Source: Pelargonium tetragonum
Taxonomy: Eukaryota > Streptophyta > Magnoliopsida > Geraniales > Geraniaceae
Direction of reading: 5' to 3'
Assembly (NCBI GenBank): GCA_036897445.1
Contig: JAYMTL010000015.1
Location: forward strand, 124,001-188,000
DNA: 64,000 bases
Part shown: piece by piece, positions 26,701 through 35,699 of the stretch
Numbering within the stretch: position 1 is the first letter of the stretch
Layout: the number at the start of each line of letters is the position of its first letter
Notes under the pieces: model-generated
The model's input: the letters and a program-made list of their open reading frames with translations, nothing else
Databases searched by the model: none
Told to the model about the DNA's origin: nothing
Position numbers and translations under genes: made by a program

Positions 26701-28080
26701 ACAAACATAAAATTTTCTTTCAAGTCTCCCTATAAGGAAAAAGTCGAAATTCACTTTTGCTTATATATAAAACAGAAAATGATAGAAAAAAGAGGACCTG
26801 AAATTGAGATCTTACATTGGGAAATGCCCAAAAATTGAGTGTTCAATTTTCAACTATGGTAAAAGTAAGAAACCTTCCTTTATAGAGCTGGCTTCCAAGT
26901 TTGAAAAAAGTAGGACAGCCGTAAAAGTAATAAAACAACTTCGTTGCCATCTATAGACCACTTTTGGGTTTTACGAGTTTTTCGTTCAAAATCAAGCTTC
27001 AAAAACGAAACCTCGGGAATAAGCGGTTTAGGTGCCCTGAATTCAAATAATAGGAAACCCCCAACCTTTGGCTTGCTTTAGGGTTATCTTAACCTTTTGC
27101 CCTAGATTGGAAACCTGGAAATCAGAGGAACACAAGAGCAAATCTCTTATTTACCCCTCTTATTGGTTTTATCCCCTCTTGCTAATGAGAAACCCGGGCC
27201 AACAAGAACAAGAATAGGAAATTCTCCTTAAGTTCTACTTACAGCCTTTTTCCGGAAACTGACTCCGGGTTCTTTTCGCCTAGCATCAATCGGAACCGAG
27301 GTAATGTAATTAAAAATGCCTAGCAATAGTTGGATTGCTGGGCTTGATTCTTATAATACGGAGCCTGTGAGTTCAAGTCCTGCCATATAAATACTTACAA
27401 GAGCTCTAAACTAGAAATTCCTTTCAAATTGAATATAGGTCCGGGAAGATCCCACCTCGACCCTACTATAAGAAAGAGAGTCAACTTCGTTACCTTTAAT
27501 AACTCCTGTCCTTACCGGAAACAAAGGGACAAGCAACCTTACCTCATTTAAACTATTCTTCAGATTTTGAAGAGTTTTACTGTTATATAAAATAGACATT
27601 TTTTAGAAAAAGAAGCTCTTCCATAAACAAAAAATGGTTTCTTTTGCCCTGGACTACTTTTTTCTCAAAAATCGGACCCAAAAAAGAGGCCTTACAGAAG
27701 GGAATGTCCCTAAAATGTTCAGATTTCACCTACGAGAAATTGAATAAACCGGTTTTTAGCTATATGAAACCTGGTTTTGAAAAAAGTAGATTCGGAAAAT
27801 CAATAAAACTGATTTTAGCTAATAAGGTCTGCCCTGTTTCAAAAAAAGGTTGAGAGCCTTACATGCAAAATGAATAAACAAGAAACACTCTGTGGACCTG
27901 TTTCGAATTTGACAACTTTTTCATTTCCCGGGATTTTGGTCCTCAATCCAATCTTAAGAGGAGGCGCAGCCAATCGAAAAAGAGACAAAAAGGTTGAATT
28001 TTCCATCTATGTCAGACTACTTTTTAAGAAATTACGAGAGACTTCCTTAGGCAAATGAAGAGGAGTTTTCTCGCTATAGC
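26701..28080. other. Spacer, no gene recognised
   Basis: Non-coding by inspection apart from the trnK-like relic at 27310-27390 and one GGTAATGTAATTAA copy at 27298. Open frames of 62-69 codons (27644-27853, 27870-28058) carry no recognisable motif. Strand composition changes here, from purine-rich to pyrimidine-rich on the plus strand. Confidence 0.5.
27310..27390 (+). pseudogene. Degenerate tRNA relic, loosely trnK-like
   Basis: Plus strand: AGTTGGATTGCTGGGCTT then, after an expanded and unpaired anticodon region, GTTCAAGTCCTGCCATA. The 3' part is close to the T-arm and acceptor of plant mitochondrial trnK (GTTCAAGTCCTGCTATACCC), and AGTTGG...GGGCTT matches its D-loop to anticodon stem. 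The anticodon loop is lost and the T-stem is mispaired, so I call it a relic. Another tRNA as source is possible. Confidence 0.35.
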
Positions 28081-29600
28081 GGACTCCTTTTATTTACTTT
28101 TTCTTGAAAGATAATTACATTACCTTGTCTTTGTCTTACCTGGTATGGGTCTTCTCGATAGCTGTCTTGTGTACTCTTAGTCTTCTTGATACCTATAGCA
28201 ACAATGTCTGTACCAGTCTCGACTTCTTCTTGTTTGTTACTTTTATCCAAAGTTTCTTTCTCTATCAGTATCAACATATTAGTGATTTCAGTCATTCCTA
28301 TCTTCTATCTTTCCTGGGAATAGTTGTTAGGAAATCCTCCATTTCAAACACCTTTGCCTGACTCAACAATTCCTAATTCCAAAATGACTTAAATTCCCAT
28401 TTTAGAAATGCCTGACTCTTCCATTCCTTCATCTTCAATCTTTCATTCCCAAACAAAAGAAATGAAGCATTACCTTGAATTTCAAACTATAAGGAAAGAG
28501 AAGAAAGCAAGCAACCCTTGCCTTGGGTAATAACTCATTCATACAACTCTTGAGAGCTAAACTCTTACCTATAACTGGAATACCTCTAATCTTAGTCTTG
28601 AGGGCTATACCTAACCTCTCTATCTGGTATCAGTATCAACCTCTTCAAAGCTTTCACAATACTAACGCATTGCCTTGTTAACTTCGTTACCTTGTAAGCG
28701 AGCTTACCGGGTTCCTAGAAGCTCCTAATGTTTCCACTAGACTTTCATTCTTTAATAGGGTAACCCTAAATTCATAAAGAAAACCTAAGGAAACCCTACC
28801 ATACAACTAATTACATTACCTCGATCAGTAAACAATTTCATTAGAGTAATCGCTGACTAAAGGCTCTACCTTATTATCTGGAATTGGAAACCTACAAAGG
28901 AACATTAGAGCAACTCCAACATTTCATTACCTTCAAATTCCTTGCTCCTAAATAACTCGTACAAACTAAGAGAGGTAAGCTTGCTTTACTTAGAATCCTA
29001 GTCTTAAAAAATCTGTAACGTTAGGAGCCTTATTGCATTCCCTTATTACCGAATTCTCTTATTTCCCTAGGCCTGTGCTCTAACTAGAAAGATCAGAACA
29101 CGAAAGCAAATGAAGCCCTTACCAATCTCCAAATACCCAGGAAAAACCACAGTCAAATAACCCTTTCAAAAAGCACAAGGCTCCTAAACCCAAATAGGCC
29201 GTAATAGGAACCCTTTGTCTAGATTCCCTCCAACTCAACTTTTGGAAAAACTTTATCTCAAGTAGTTCCCTTATACTAATGTCTCGAATACAAAAAAATC
29301 AGTCAAAAAAATAACGAAACCTAACGAGATCCTGCTCACCACCAAGAAATTCTTATCGCTTTAACTAACGAATCGAACCTAAGGAAATCCCTGACGACGA
29401 AAAGCTTAAGTGTTTACTTAGCGCCCTCCTAGAGAGCTTACAGGTTTAAAGCTTAAACTAAAGGCCCGGAAAACCTATACGCTTCCTTTTGTTTCTTTAT
29501 GAGATTTGGATTCTTACTTACTCTTTACTTTTAGCTTAGGAGTTGTAGAATTCCCTTAGGAGCCGTCTATTAAGTAAGTTAAGAAAGGTCATTTATAAGG
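28080..29600. other. Pyrimidine-rich spacer downstream of nad4
   Basis: The plus strand is rich in CTT, TTC and CATTACCTT words and holds several minus-oriented ACATTACC motifs. Frames of 85 codons or less on either strand (28104-28361 plus, 28074-28295 minus) overlap each other and match nothing recognised. No tRNA or rRNA seen. Confidence 0.55.
28808..28822 (-). repeat. TAATTACATTACCT motif, minus-oriented copies
   Basis: Reverse-complement form of the GGTAATGYAATTA motif. Further copies of varying quality are at 16681-16694, 28111-28127, 28466-28476, 28667-28677, 28921-28932, 29819-29833, 31881-31896 (inside nad4 intron 1), 35131-35144, 44867-44880 and 50984-50995. All clear copies from 28.1 to 51 kb are in this orientation, opposite to those at 25.9-27.3 kb. 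Confidence 0.6.
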
Positions 29601-29800
29601 AAAGATTGACTCTTGTAGGTTCCTTTACTTCCTAACAAGAAGAGTAACTAGCTACAATAGATACAGGGAAGAAGAAGAGACTAGCAGCTACAGGAATCTC
29701 CCCCCTTACAAGGAGTGCCCTAGGTCTAGCTTCTATAAAAGAAAGATCTACCTCAAAAGGACTGTGACGTATCTGGGACTTAGAAAATAATAGAGGAAAA
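29600..29800 (-). repeat. Partial member of the TAGCTACA dispersed-repeat family
   Basis: Contains AACTAGCTACAATAGATAC, a purine run, and GACTAGCAGCTACAGGAATC, the words that accompany the core at 18.05, 35.95 and 61.38 kb. The TTACCGAC core is not found here, so this may be a truncated copy. Confidence 0.35.
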
Positions 29801-29974
29801 CCCAAACCCTTGTCTTACTTAATTGCATTACCTACCCAAACTTTGTACTTTGCGGAGCTCATTCTCTGCCGGGAATCCCTTTACCTTAGACCGATCTAGA
29901 ACAGCTATTAAAGGATTCTCCATGGGCAAGGTTTGGGCTATCAAAATAAGGAAGGCTAAGAAAAGAAGATGTCA

Positions 29975-30050
29975 CACGGCTTGAACCTACGACTCACGAA
30001 ATTGAGTCGTTTGTTAGATGCCCCCTCACTGGTAGAAATGCGGAACAGAG
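29975..30050 (-). pseudogene. tRNA-like relic / possible t-element downstream of nad4
   Basis: Read on the minus strand: a D-arm-like stretch (CCAGTGAGGGGGCATC), a hairpin with a perfect 8-bp stem ACGACTCA/TGAGTCGT and 6-nt loop at 30010-29989, then a T-arm-like GTAGGTTCAAGCC. It lies about 180 nt past the nad4 stop. No proper 7-bp acceptor stem or legible anticodon arm can be built, so it is not a working tRNA. tRNA-like 't-elements' cut by RNase P or Z define 3' ends of some plant mitochondrial mRNAs, which is a plausible role. Confidence 0.35.
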
Positions 30051-30145
30051 TTGAAGGATGCTAGAACCGGTAACATGAAGTTGGGTAGTTAAGCTAAAGA
30101 GTTGCCCCGGTAACGAATCCGAGATACATAGAGCAAAGGAAAGAG

Positions 30146-30165
30146 GAAGAGGTGGCTACCTCTTC
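30146..30165 (-). terminator. Stem-loop just downstream of nad4 stop (candidate mRNA 3'-end element)
   Basis: A perfect 8-bp inverted repeat, GAAGAGGT and ACCTCTTC, around a 4-nt loop, beginning 25 nt after the TAA. Plant mitochondrial mRNAs commonly end at or just after stable stem-loops that block exonucleases. The sequence shows only the fold; its role here is inferred. Confidence 0.45.
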
Positions 30166-30189
30166 TTTTTGTTTTGTCGCTGATGACTA

Positions 30190-30278
30190 TTAAGAGAACC
30201 TTCCATGTTGCACTAAGTTACTAACGGTCATATCCATGCAATCCAAAAAGACTTTCGGGTAAACACCCATCCAAATAA
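30190..30278 (-). CDS. nad4: nad4 exon 4
   Basis: 89 bp, the standard size of the last nad4 exon. It reads (G)TT ATT TGG ATG GGT GTT TAC and on to ...AGG TTC TCT TAA, giving VIWMGVYPKVFLDCMDMTVSNLVQHGRFS. This matches the conserved plant C terminus V(V/I)WMGVYPKVFLDCMHTSVSNLVQHGKFH. The preceding intron ends in GACTCTAC, the same octamer that ends intron 1. Confidence 0.95.
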
Positions 30279-32502
30279 GTAGAGTCTAATATGGCCAACC
30301 TTTTATTAAGCGCTCAAGCTAGACCTTTGCTCTCCGAACTCAGCAAGACAGTTTCCTATCACTGGGCTCACCAACCTATACTTCACAGGCGGGATATATG
30401 CTCCCTGTTATAGACTCCTTCCTCACTTCTATCTACCGCGTCCAGTAGCGAAGGAGTACTATGAGCCCTCCGTCCAATTTTGTCTGGTTCACCGATCCTA
30501 CCGAGGCTTCTCTTATTCAGTCGTGCCTATTACGCCACTTTAATACCACAATGACTTGGAGTCTATGGCGAGAGCGCTTTCATAAAGCGGTATTATATGG
30601 AAACATAATACACTACTGAAAGAGACTTTGGGCAAGCCTTAGCAAGCCTTTTCTTTCCTTGGTAGTTTTGACGGTCAATTCTCCAACAAGAAATGGTAGA
30701 AAGATAAAGACCTCTCGCGAATTGAGATCCGAAAACTTATACAGAAAGTCCGGCTTTAAATTACCAGAAACTACACGATTATAAAGCCACAGAGAATAAG
30801 CTGCTCCTAAAACCATAGCACTAGCTGAAATTGTTGCTACTAAACTCTTTCTTTGGAAAACTCCTACTAAGATCAGAATCTCTCCGACAAAACTGCTGGT
30901 GCCAGGCAGAGCCATGTTTGCCAAACTGAAGAAGAGGAAAATAACAGAGAAAGACGGCATCGTACTAACTAAACCACCATAATATCTAAGAAGCCGAGTC
31001 TTATACCGGTCATAGAGAAAACCCACGCAAAGAAAGAGTGCTGAAGAAACAAGTCCGTGACTTAACATGAGTAAGAGACTGCCTTCAATTCCCTGTATAT
31101 TAAGACTAAAGATACCAATAGTGACCAGATTCATATGTGCTACTGAAGAATAGGCTATCATTTTCTTAAGATCAACTTGTCTCAAGGTGGTCAATGAAGT
31201 GTATATGATAGCAATAGCGCTCAAAGTATAAAGAAAGGGCGTGAAGAAGAGAGTAGCTTCAGGAAAAAGTGGTATTGAGAAGCGTAAGAATCCATAGCTT
31301 CCTAATTTTAAAAGAATTCCGGCCAAGAGAACTGAGCCCGCAGTAGGAGCTTCTACATGAGCTTCAGGTAACCAAATATGAAAGGGTACCATAGGAACTT
31401 TCACGGCAAAAGATGCGAAAAAGGACAGGAAGAGTAGAATTTGACGACGCTCACTAAACTCACATAATAATAGAAGATGTAAATCCGTAGTACCTGTTTC
31501 CAGAAAAAGAAAGAGAATACCTAAGAGCATAAAGACAGAACCAAGCAATGTATAAAGGAAGAATTGGTAGGCTGCTCTTATCTTACGCTGTCTAGAACCC
31601 CAAACACCTATAATAATGGTAGAGTCAGAGGTGACCTCGTCAATGCTCCAGTAAGTAGCCACTCCCTTCTCATAGAACCATACGTGAGACGTTGACCTCT
31701 TATGGCTCACTCCCTTCTTCTTCAAGTAGGGCTGAACGAGTATCCCTCTCTTTCTGGGTTTACGTCCATCCCCGCTTTCCTCGTAGCTGTTATCTGACAA
31801 TTCGCGCAAGTGTGTATGCACCCAAAATCAACCTAGGAGCATCTCTTACTGTATATCCATCCGTTTAGAGTAGGTGTATAATTCATTTCATTACCTTTCT
31901 TCTTAGGGTTTGATGTTCTATGCTTTACACACAAGACTACTCCTTTCTTCCTGAAAGCTTAGCAAGATGCTCTATGGAGTTTCATGCAACTCCCAAGAAA
32001 GGGTGCTCCTGCATAGGAAAGTCGGATCCCAGCGATATAGTAGATACAAAGCTCCGCACAACATGGGAATTAGAACGCTTTCGAAAAAAACATAGAATAG
32101 TAGAAGATCCAGGATAGAAAAGACTGCAATGAGTAAGAATGAACAAATAAGAAATGCTAGAATGTACTCTTTACCGAGCATTCCAGACCAACCTACTAGA
32201 ATACAAATAGGTATGAGAAAGGTAGTCAATATCACGAAGAATAGAGATAGACCATCTAGACCGAGAGACAAGGAAAGATTTGAATAAGGCAGCCATCGGA
32301 AGCTTTCTACAAATTGAAACTTGGCTGTAGAGGGATCAAATTCTATCCAGAGAACAAGTGAATAAAGGAAGGTGAGAAGAGATGAGGACAGTCCTATCAT
32401 TCGTATTAGCCTTATTCTTGAGTTTGGAATGAAAAGGAGAGCTAGTATTCCTATAAGAGGGCACATGAGAAGACCACTGAGACTAAAGGTATGATGTAAC
32501 AT
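30190..32502 (-). CDS. nad4: nad4, NADH dehydrogenase (complex I) subunit 4; join of three exon blocks
   Basis: Core membrane subunit of respiratory complex I in the mitochondrial inner membrane, one of the three antiporter-like proton-pumping subunits (NuoM homologue). The spliced frame is 32502-32060, 31618-30681 and 30278-30190 (443+938+89 = 1470 nt, 489 aa). It runs from MLHHTFSLSG to LVQHGRFS and a TAA stop, 6 residues shorter than the 495 aa I recall for Arabidopsis (4 near the N terminus, 2 in WSGM-LGKEY). Visible family marks: E141 in FFESVLIPM, K221 in FAVKVPMVPFHIWLPEAH, K252 in GILLKLGSYGFLRFS, and DLKKMIAYSSVAHMN. The sequence is strongly hydrophobic throughout. The start at 32502 is chosen because residues from there align with the conserved N terminus; an in-frame ATG at 32652 would add 50 unconserved residues. 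The frame is intact with no stops. Nearly all codons that are usually edited already encode the edited residue. The middle intron is absent. Confidence 0.97.
30279..30680 (-). other. nad4 intron 3 (nad4i1399), miniature group II intron, cis-spliced
   Basis: 402 nt between the fused exon 2+3 and exon 4. It ends GACTCTAC, with a domain VI stem AGGTCTA/TAGACT just before, and carries a 34-nt domain V at 30369-30336. The 5' end inferred from codon phase reads AATTGACCGTC, which does not match the GUGYG consensus, so the start is less certain than the end. Like intron 1 it is far shorter than usual for angiosperms. No maturase frame is present. The exon 3 reading frame continuing into it (ELTVKTTKERKG...) is read-through. 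Confidence 0.88.
30336..30369 (-). other. Group II intron domain V of nad4 intron 3
   Basis: 34 nt laid out as GAGCCCAGT / GATAG / GAAA tetraloop / CTGTC / TT bulge / GCTGAGTTC. The upper helix pairs over five positions and is closed by a GNRA loop. The lower helix pairs over eight of nine positions, with one C-A mismatch at the fifth. A C-to-U edit there would restore a U-A pair, a kind of change known from plant organelle intron RNAs. The editing is my inference. Confidence 0.85.
30681..31618 (-). CDS. nad4: nad4 exons 2 and 3, fused (nad4i976 absent)
   Basis: One continuous 938 bp block from the last base of F148 (the C of CATTATTATAGG) to the first base of the VIWMG codon. The size equals the angiosperm exon 2 (515) plus exon 3 (423) with no base gained or lost. 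The predicted old junction lies between 31104 and 31103, inside the leucine codon of GIFSLNIQGIEG, and is seamless. The block carries the central antiporter-like core including K221, H228, H235, K252 and the GTSSFVGEILILVG segment. Its 3' limit at 30681 is set by codon phase with exon 4 (GTTGGAG then TTATTTGG), not by an intron consensus. Confidence 0.95.
31619..32059 (-). other. nad4 intron 1 (nad4i461), miniature group II intron, cis-spliced
   Basis: 441 nt between exon 1 and exon 2. It starts GTGCGGAGC, a group II consensus start that is also conserved at this site in other plants, and ends GACTCTAC (AY end). Domain V is a 34-nt element at 31708-31675, and a domain VI hairpin fills the last 55 nt. 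No maturase frame is visible. The in-frame extensions of the flanking exons into this sequence (the LCGALYLLYRWDP tail and the MHTHLRELS head) are intron read-through, not protein. Angiosperm copies are usually well over 1 kb, so domains I-IV must be heavily trimmed. A degenerate copy of the spacer motif GGTAATG..AAT sits inside it at 31881-31896. Confidence 0.93.
31675..31708 (-). other. Group II intron domain V of nad4 intron 1
   Basis: A 34-nt element with the classic layout: a 9-nt lower strand GAGCCATAA, an upper helix GAGGT/GTCTC with loop CAAC, a two-nt bulge AC, and the closing strand GTATGGTTC. The catalytic AGC triad is at the 5' end. All lower-helix positions pair except the ninth (A opposite G). 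Its distance to the 3' splice site is normal for domain VI. Confidence 0.9.
32060..32502 (-). CDS. nad4: nad4 exon 1
   Basis: 443 bp encoding residues 1-147 plus two bases of F148. The last codons read ...FFESVLIPM followed by TT, and the next bases are GTGCGGAGC, the group II 5' consensus. The length equals the usual 461 bp exon minus 18 bp, which is accounted for exactly by the six missing codons. The conserved block FIPNSRIRLIR...FDPSTAKFQFVES..RWLPY...GLDGLSLFFVILTTFLIPICILVGWSGM is present without any C-encoded 'pre-edit' residues that I can recognise. Confidence 0.96.
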
Positions 32503-32736
32503 TGAAGATTTTATGAGCTTTGATTGACAATAGAAAAAGAAAGAGTAGACGGAAGACAATCTTAACAAGAACAAGAAATGAATAGAAAAAGAAACCAAAA
32601 TAAGAAGAAACTGAAGGACAGAACTTTGACCAAGTAACCGAATGGAAGGCACTAGACTGCTTACGAACTGAACTAGAGCAAGGTAATGCGTAGTATTAGA
32701 GACCTTGTGGGATTTCCCTATTTTTTATATAGGCTT

Positions 32737-32745
32737 CTTCTTACG
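32737..32745 (-). promoter_or_regulatory. Possible CRTA-type mitochondrial promoter upstream of nad4
   Basis: CGTAAGAAG on the minus strand, 235 nt before the nad4 start, resembles the CRTAAGAGA core of many plant mitochondrial promoters. It is followed by an A/T-rich stretch (CCTATATAAAAAATAGG). Such short motifs occur by chance and plant mitochondrial genes often use relaxed promoters, so this is only a candidate. Confidence 0.2.
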
Positions 32746-32944
32746 CACCGAGTAGGGTAATACGCCCTTTGCACTTCTTACTTGCTAACTTGACGACTAA
32801 CGAGGAAGAAATGAAAATCGGTTCCTGTTTTCCACTTTAAAAGGCTGACCAGACCCTTTCAAGTAGAAATTCCGTGAGTGAGTATCCTTGTAAGAGCTCT
32901 CTTTTTAGTAGAATTATAGGGTTGACCAGATCCTATACAAGACT

Positions 32945-33010
32945 ATAAAAGAAGGAATTCGAACCTGTGCAATCGAACTTCATTGACTGGTGCTCTAACC
33001 AGAAAATTTA
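32945..33010 (-). pseudogene. Degenerate tRNA relic
   Basis: Minus strand: D-arm-like CTGGTTAGAGCACCAGTC followed about 20 nt later by a T-arm-like CACAGGTTCGAATTCC (32965-32953). The order and spacing are those of a tRNA, but the anticodon arm does not pair and the acceptor arms do not match. Amino acid identity cannot be read. It lies about 450 nt upstream of nad4. Confidence 0.35.
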
Positions 33011-33127
33011 GAAAAGTGAGTGGGAAGCAGGGGATAGGCCTTTTGGAAGCGGGCAGCAGGCAGGAGAGGCGATATCTATCTAAGTTCTTTTGTTCACGCC
33101 TCTGAGTTTTTGGTACAAACCTTGTAT

Positions 33128-33215
33128 GAGTGGGATTCTAACCTACGACATTTGATCCATTTGACTCGTGATCTACTTCTCAATCGGCTAACTAGCTTAG
33201 GGATTTGAACCCATG
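33128..33215 (-). pseudogene. Two adjacent tRNA T-arm-like fragments
   Basis: Minus-strand GTAGGTTAGAATCCCA (around 33131-33145) and GGGTTCAAATCCC (33212-33200) both look like T-arm and loop sequences, 60-70 nt apart, as in two consecutive tRNAs. The stretch between them (CGATTGAGAAGTAGATCACG) is loosely D-arm-like. Neither folds fully. Confidence 0.25.
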
Positions 33216-35699
33216 AGACTTCGGGGAATGACAACTTGAATAAATAGGCAACTAATATCATACTCTTTCACTCACTTAAGATCTGACTTTTATTAGAGTG
33301 ACAGATACTGAAGTACTTTATTTAAGCGATTTCATGCTTCTGTGATTTCCGAGCTCCTTTAAAAACCAAAAAAGAAAAATTCTTTAGCCAGGTTTCTTCC
33401 ACTCAAGGCAACCTTTTATGAAAGTGATCCTAATGCGAAAAAGTCTTATAAGAGGTGGGATTTTACAGAAGTGCCCAATTCCAATAGAGGTAGAGGAATT
33501 GCCAATAAGAAATTCTTCTCGCAAATCAAAAGGACTCTACCTTAACAAATAGACCTTGAAACTCCTCCGTATGCTAAGGTTTACATATCCTTTTAAGGAG
33601 TTTAGCTACTTAGTTTAGAACACTTTGTTCAGTAAAAACCTTTTTTAGGGAATACCCGCAAAAGCCACTAATGCAACAATTCCCGCTCTAGTTACAAAAC
33701 TAGCAACCCTTCCTTTGCAATACCCACCAAGACTTAACGTATAGAACCCCTAATTTCAAATAAAAACTTTCACTTTATGCATTGTAACTTACTTAAAAAC
33801 TAGTCCAGAATAGGATCAGGATTATAGGTGTGTTTTTGTGGCAAGGTTCTTAATAATAGTACCCTTTTCAATTTAGAATTGGGACCAAAAGAAACTGGGG
33901 GTTAGATTAGAAGGGTGCGTGGCTCGGTAAATTGAAGTAAAATAACTCTTAGAGGGAGGCCTGTTATATTCCTGTTTTGCCGTAAAATATTCTGTCTTAC
34001 TTAAATAATACTACAAAAATGGAGAGTGTGAAGACTCAAAAAGGTTATACCTGGCCGAGTAAAAGGAATGCGTAACTAACAAGTAAGCCCTAAACTAGAA
34101 ACCGAAAACTAACCTCAGAATAACGGGATTTTTTTCTTAGCAAGGGGTTTGGATCAGTGCATGTAATAAAAGTTCTAGCTTTCTTTAGTCATTACTGAAA
34201 TAGTTAAGGGGATAGAATCTTCAAACCGGGTTTAGTTGGATTAAACAACAATGCTTTTTCATTTTCGGGAAATATACAAGAGTAACTATCTTTTATACTA
34301 GGTCACGTTATAAAATAAATATGAGGAATAGGGTTAAAAGTCAAACTCTCTTTAAAGTTGCTTTTATGGGAGCCCTTTAATGCACTTTTTCATAAATCAT
34401 TGAACTTAGAGAATCCTTAATTAGCTAAACTTTGCAATTCCCCGGACCCAAGATTGTCTTATTTAGAACGTACTGATTGGAAAAAACCTCTTAGGGAACT
34501 TATAGTATTCCTAGAAAATCCTTATTAGAGAACCCCCTTCCAAGAAAAGTCTTCTACTTAGGCAAATGGGAGTTCTGTCGCCTATAAAATATATAATCCA
34601 AAAAAATTTTCTTAGGAATTTAGGGCTTATTTCTAATAATAGGGGTCTTTCCTGGTAGAGGGGTTACCTAAAACTTTGTTGGTGTCTTCTTCTTTCCGGG
34701 GTTCCCCTATTTAACTCAAGTTTTGTGCTTTTAGTATGAAGTCAATCTCCTTGCCATTTTTTTGCCCAAATATTCCACCCCGGGTTTTTGCAAGTTTGTA
34801 CGTTAAGCATTTGGCTTTCCTTTAGATAGCCCCTCTGGAAAGAGTTTCCTTTGGGCAATCCAGGCGGAAGGACCCTAATTTTTTATTCCCGAAGCCCTAT
34901 AAAAATTTTTTTTTTAAAGCAAGGAAAATCCATTCGTAGAAAAGAAATTCTTTATATGCATTTTAGTGCGGGGCTAATACTTACAGAAGCGTATATAATT
35001 AGATGTAAAAGGGAACTTCTTTTTTCTACTTGAAGGCCTGGTCAGCCTTTTGGGTGGAAAACCCGAAGCCTCTTTCTCGTCAATCTTCCTATTAGTCTAG
35101 TCTCTTCAAATGCCCCATTAGCTCGAGTGTTAATTGCATTACCTCCCTTCCATTCGGTTACTTTCATTCTGCCTAGCTAGTAAAGGTCATTTCGTTCATG
35201 CGGTATTCTATTCCATTTCTAACTACGTTGTCAGTTTATCGATCCTATTTACACGAGTCTACCAGCTCTTTCTTTTCAAAAATCATATTATAGGTTAAAA
35301 GAGGTCCCTTCGTCTACTTTTACTTGGTTCCAGCCGTACGTCCTTTTCTTTCCAGGTAAATAGAGGATCCCCGCGTTTTAGATAGAAAGATAACTTTTTG
35401 TAGGAATTCTTAGAAAGTGGAATGCCATTGCTCTTATAAGCTTCCTTTGGTTCCAATTCTCAAGCAGCTAAAGTTTTAGGCGAAAAGTTCCCAGTATTTT
35501 CTAAACATAGAATTCAAGTCTATATTGGGAATCTAGTCCTCACTACAAAAGGAATCCCTAAAAGCTTTCTCTTAATTTGATATTTGATAACAAGGCTAAA
35601 CCCCTTTTAGTAGCACCAATTCTTATAAAGACCTTCCACTAAAAGATAAAGAACCTGGGAATACGAATTCAATCTAATCATGCCTTATTATCTAGAATA

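Noticed and set aside
28074-28361. Overlapping frames of 73 and 85 codons on opposite strands downstream of nad4
   Set aside because: They are shadows of each other in a pyrimidine-rich repeat region with no family signature.
30613-30680. Frame continuing past exon 3 (ELTVKTTKERKG...)
   Set aside because: Conserved C-terminal exon 4 is present at 30278-30190 in the right phase, so this is intron 3.
31619-31821. Open frame MHTHLRELSDNSYEESG... leading into exon 2
   Set aside because: It covers domains V and VI of intron 1, so it is intron read-through, not an N terminus.
32503-32652. In-frame upstream extension of nad4 exon 1 starting at an ATG at 32652
   Set aside because: The added 50 residues are not part of any nad4 I know, whereas MLHHTFSLSG at 32502 aligns with the conserved N terminus.
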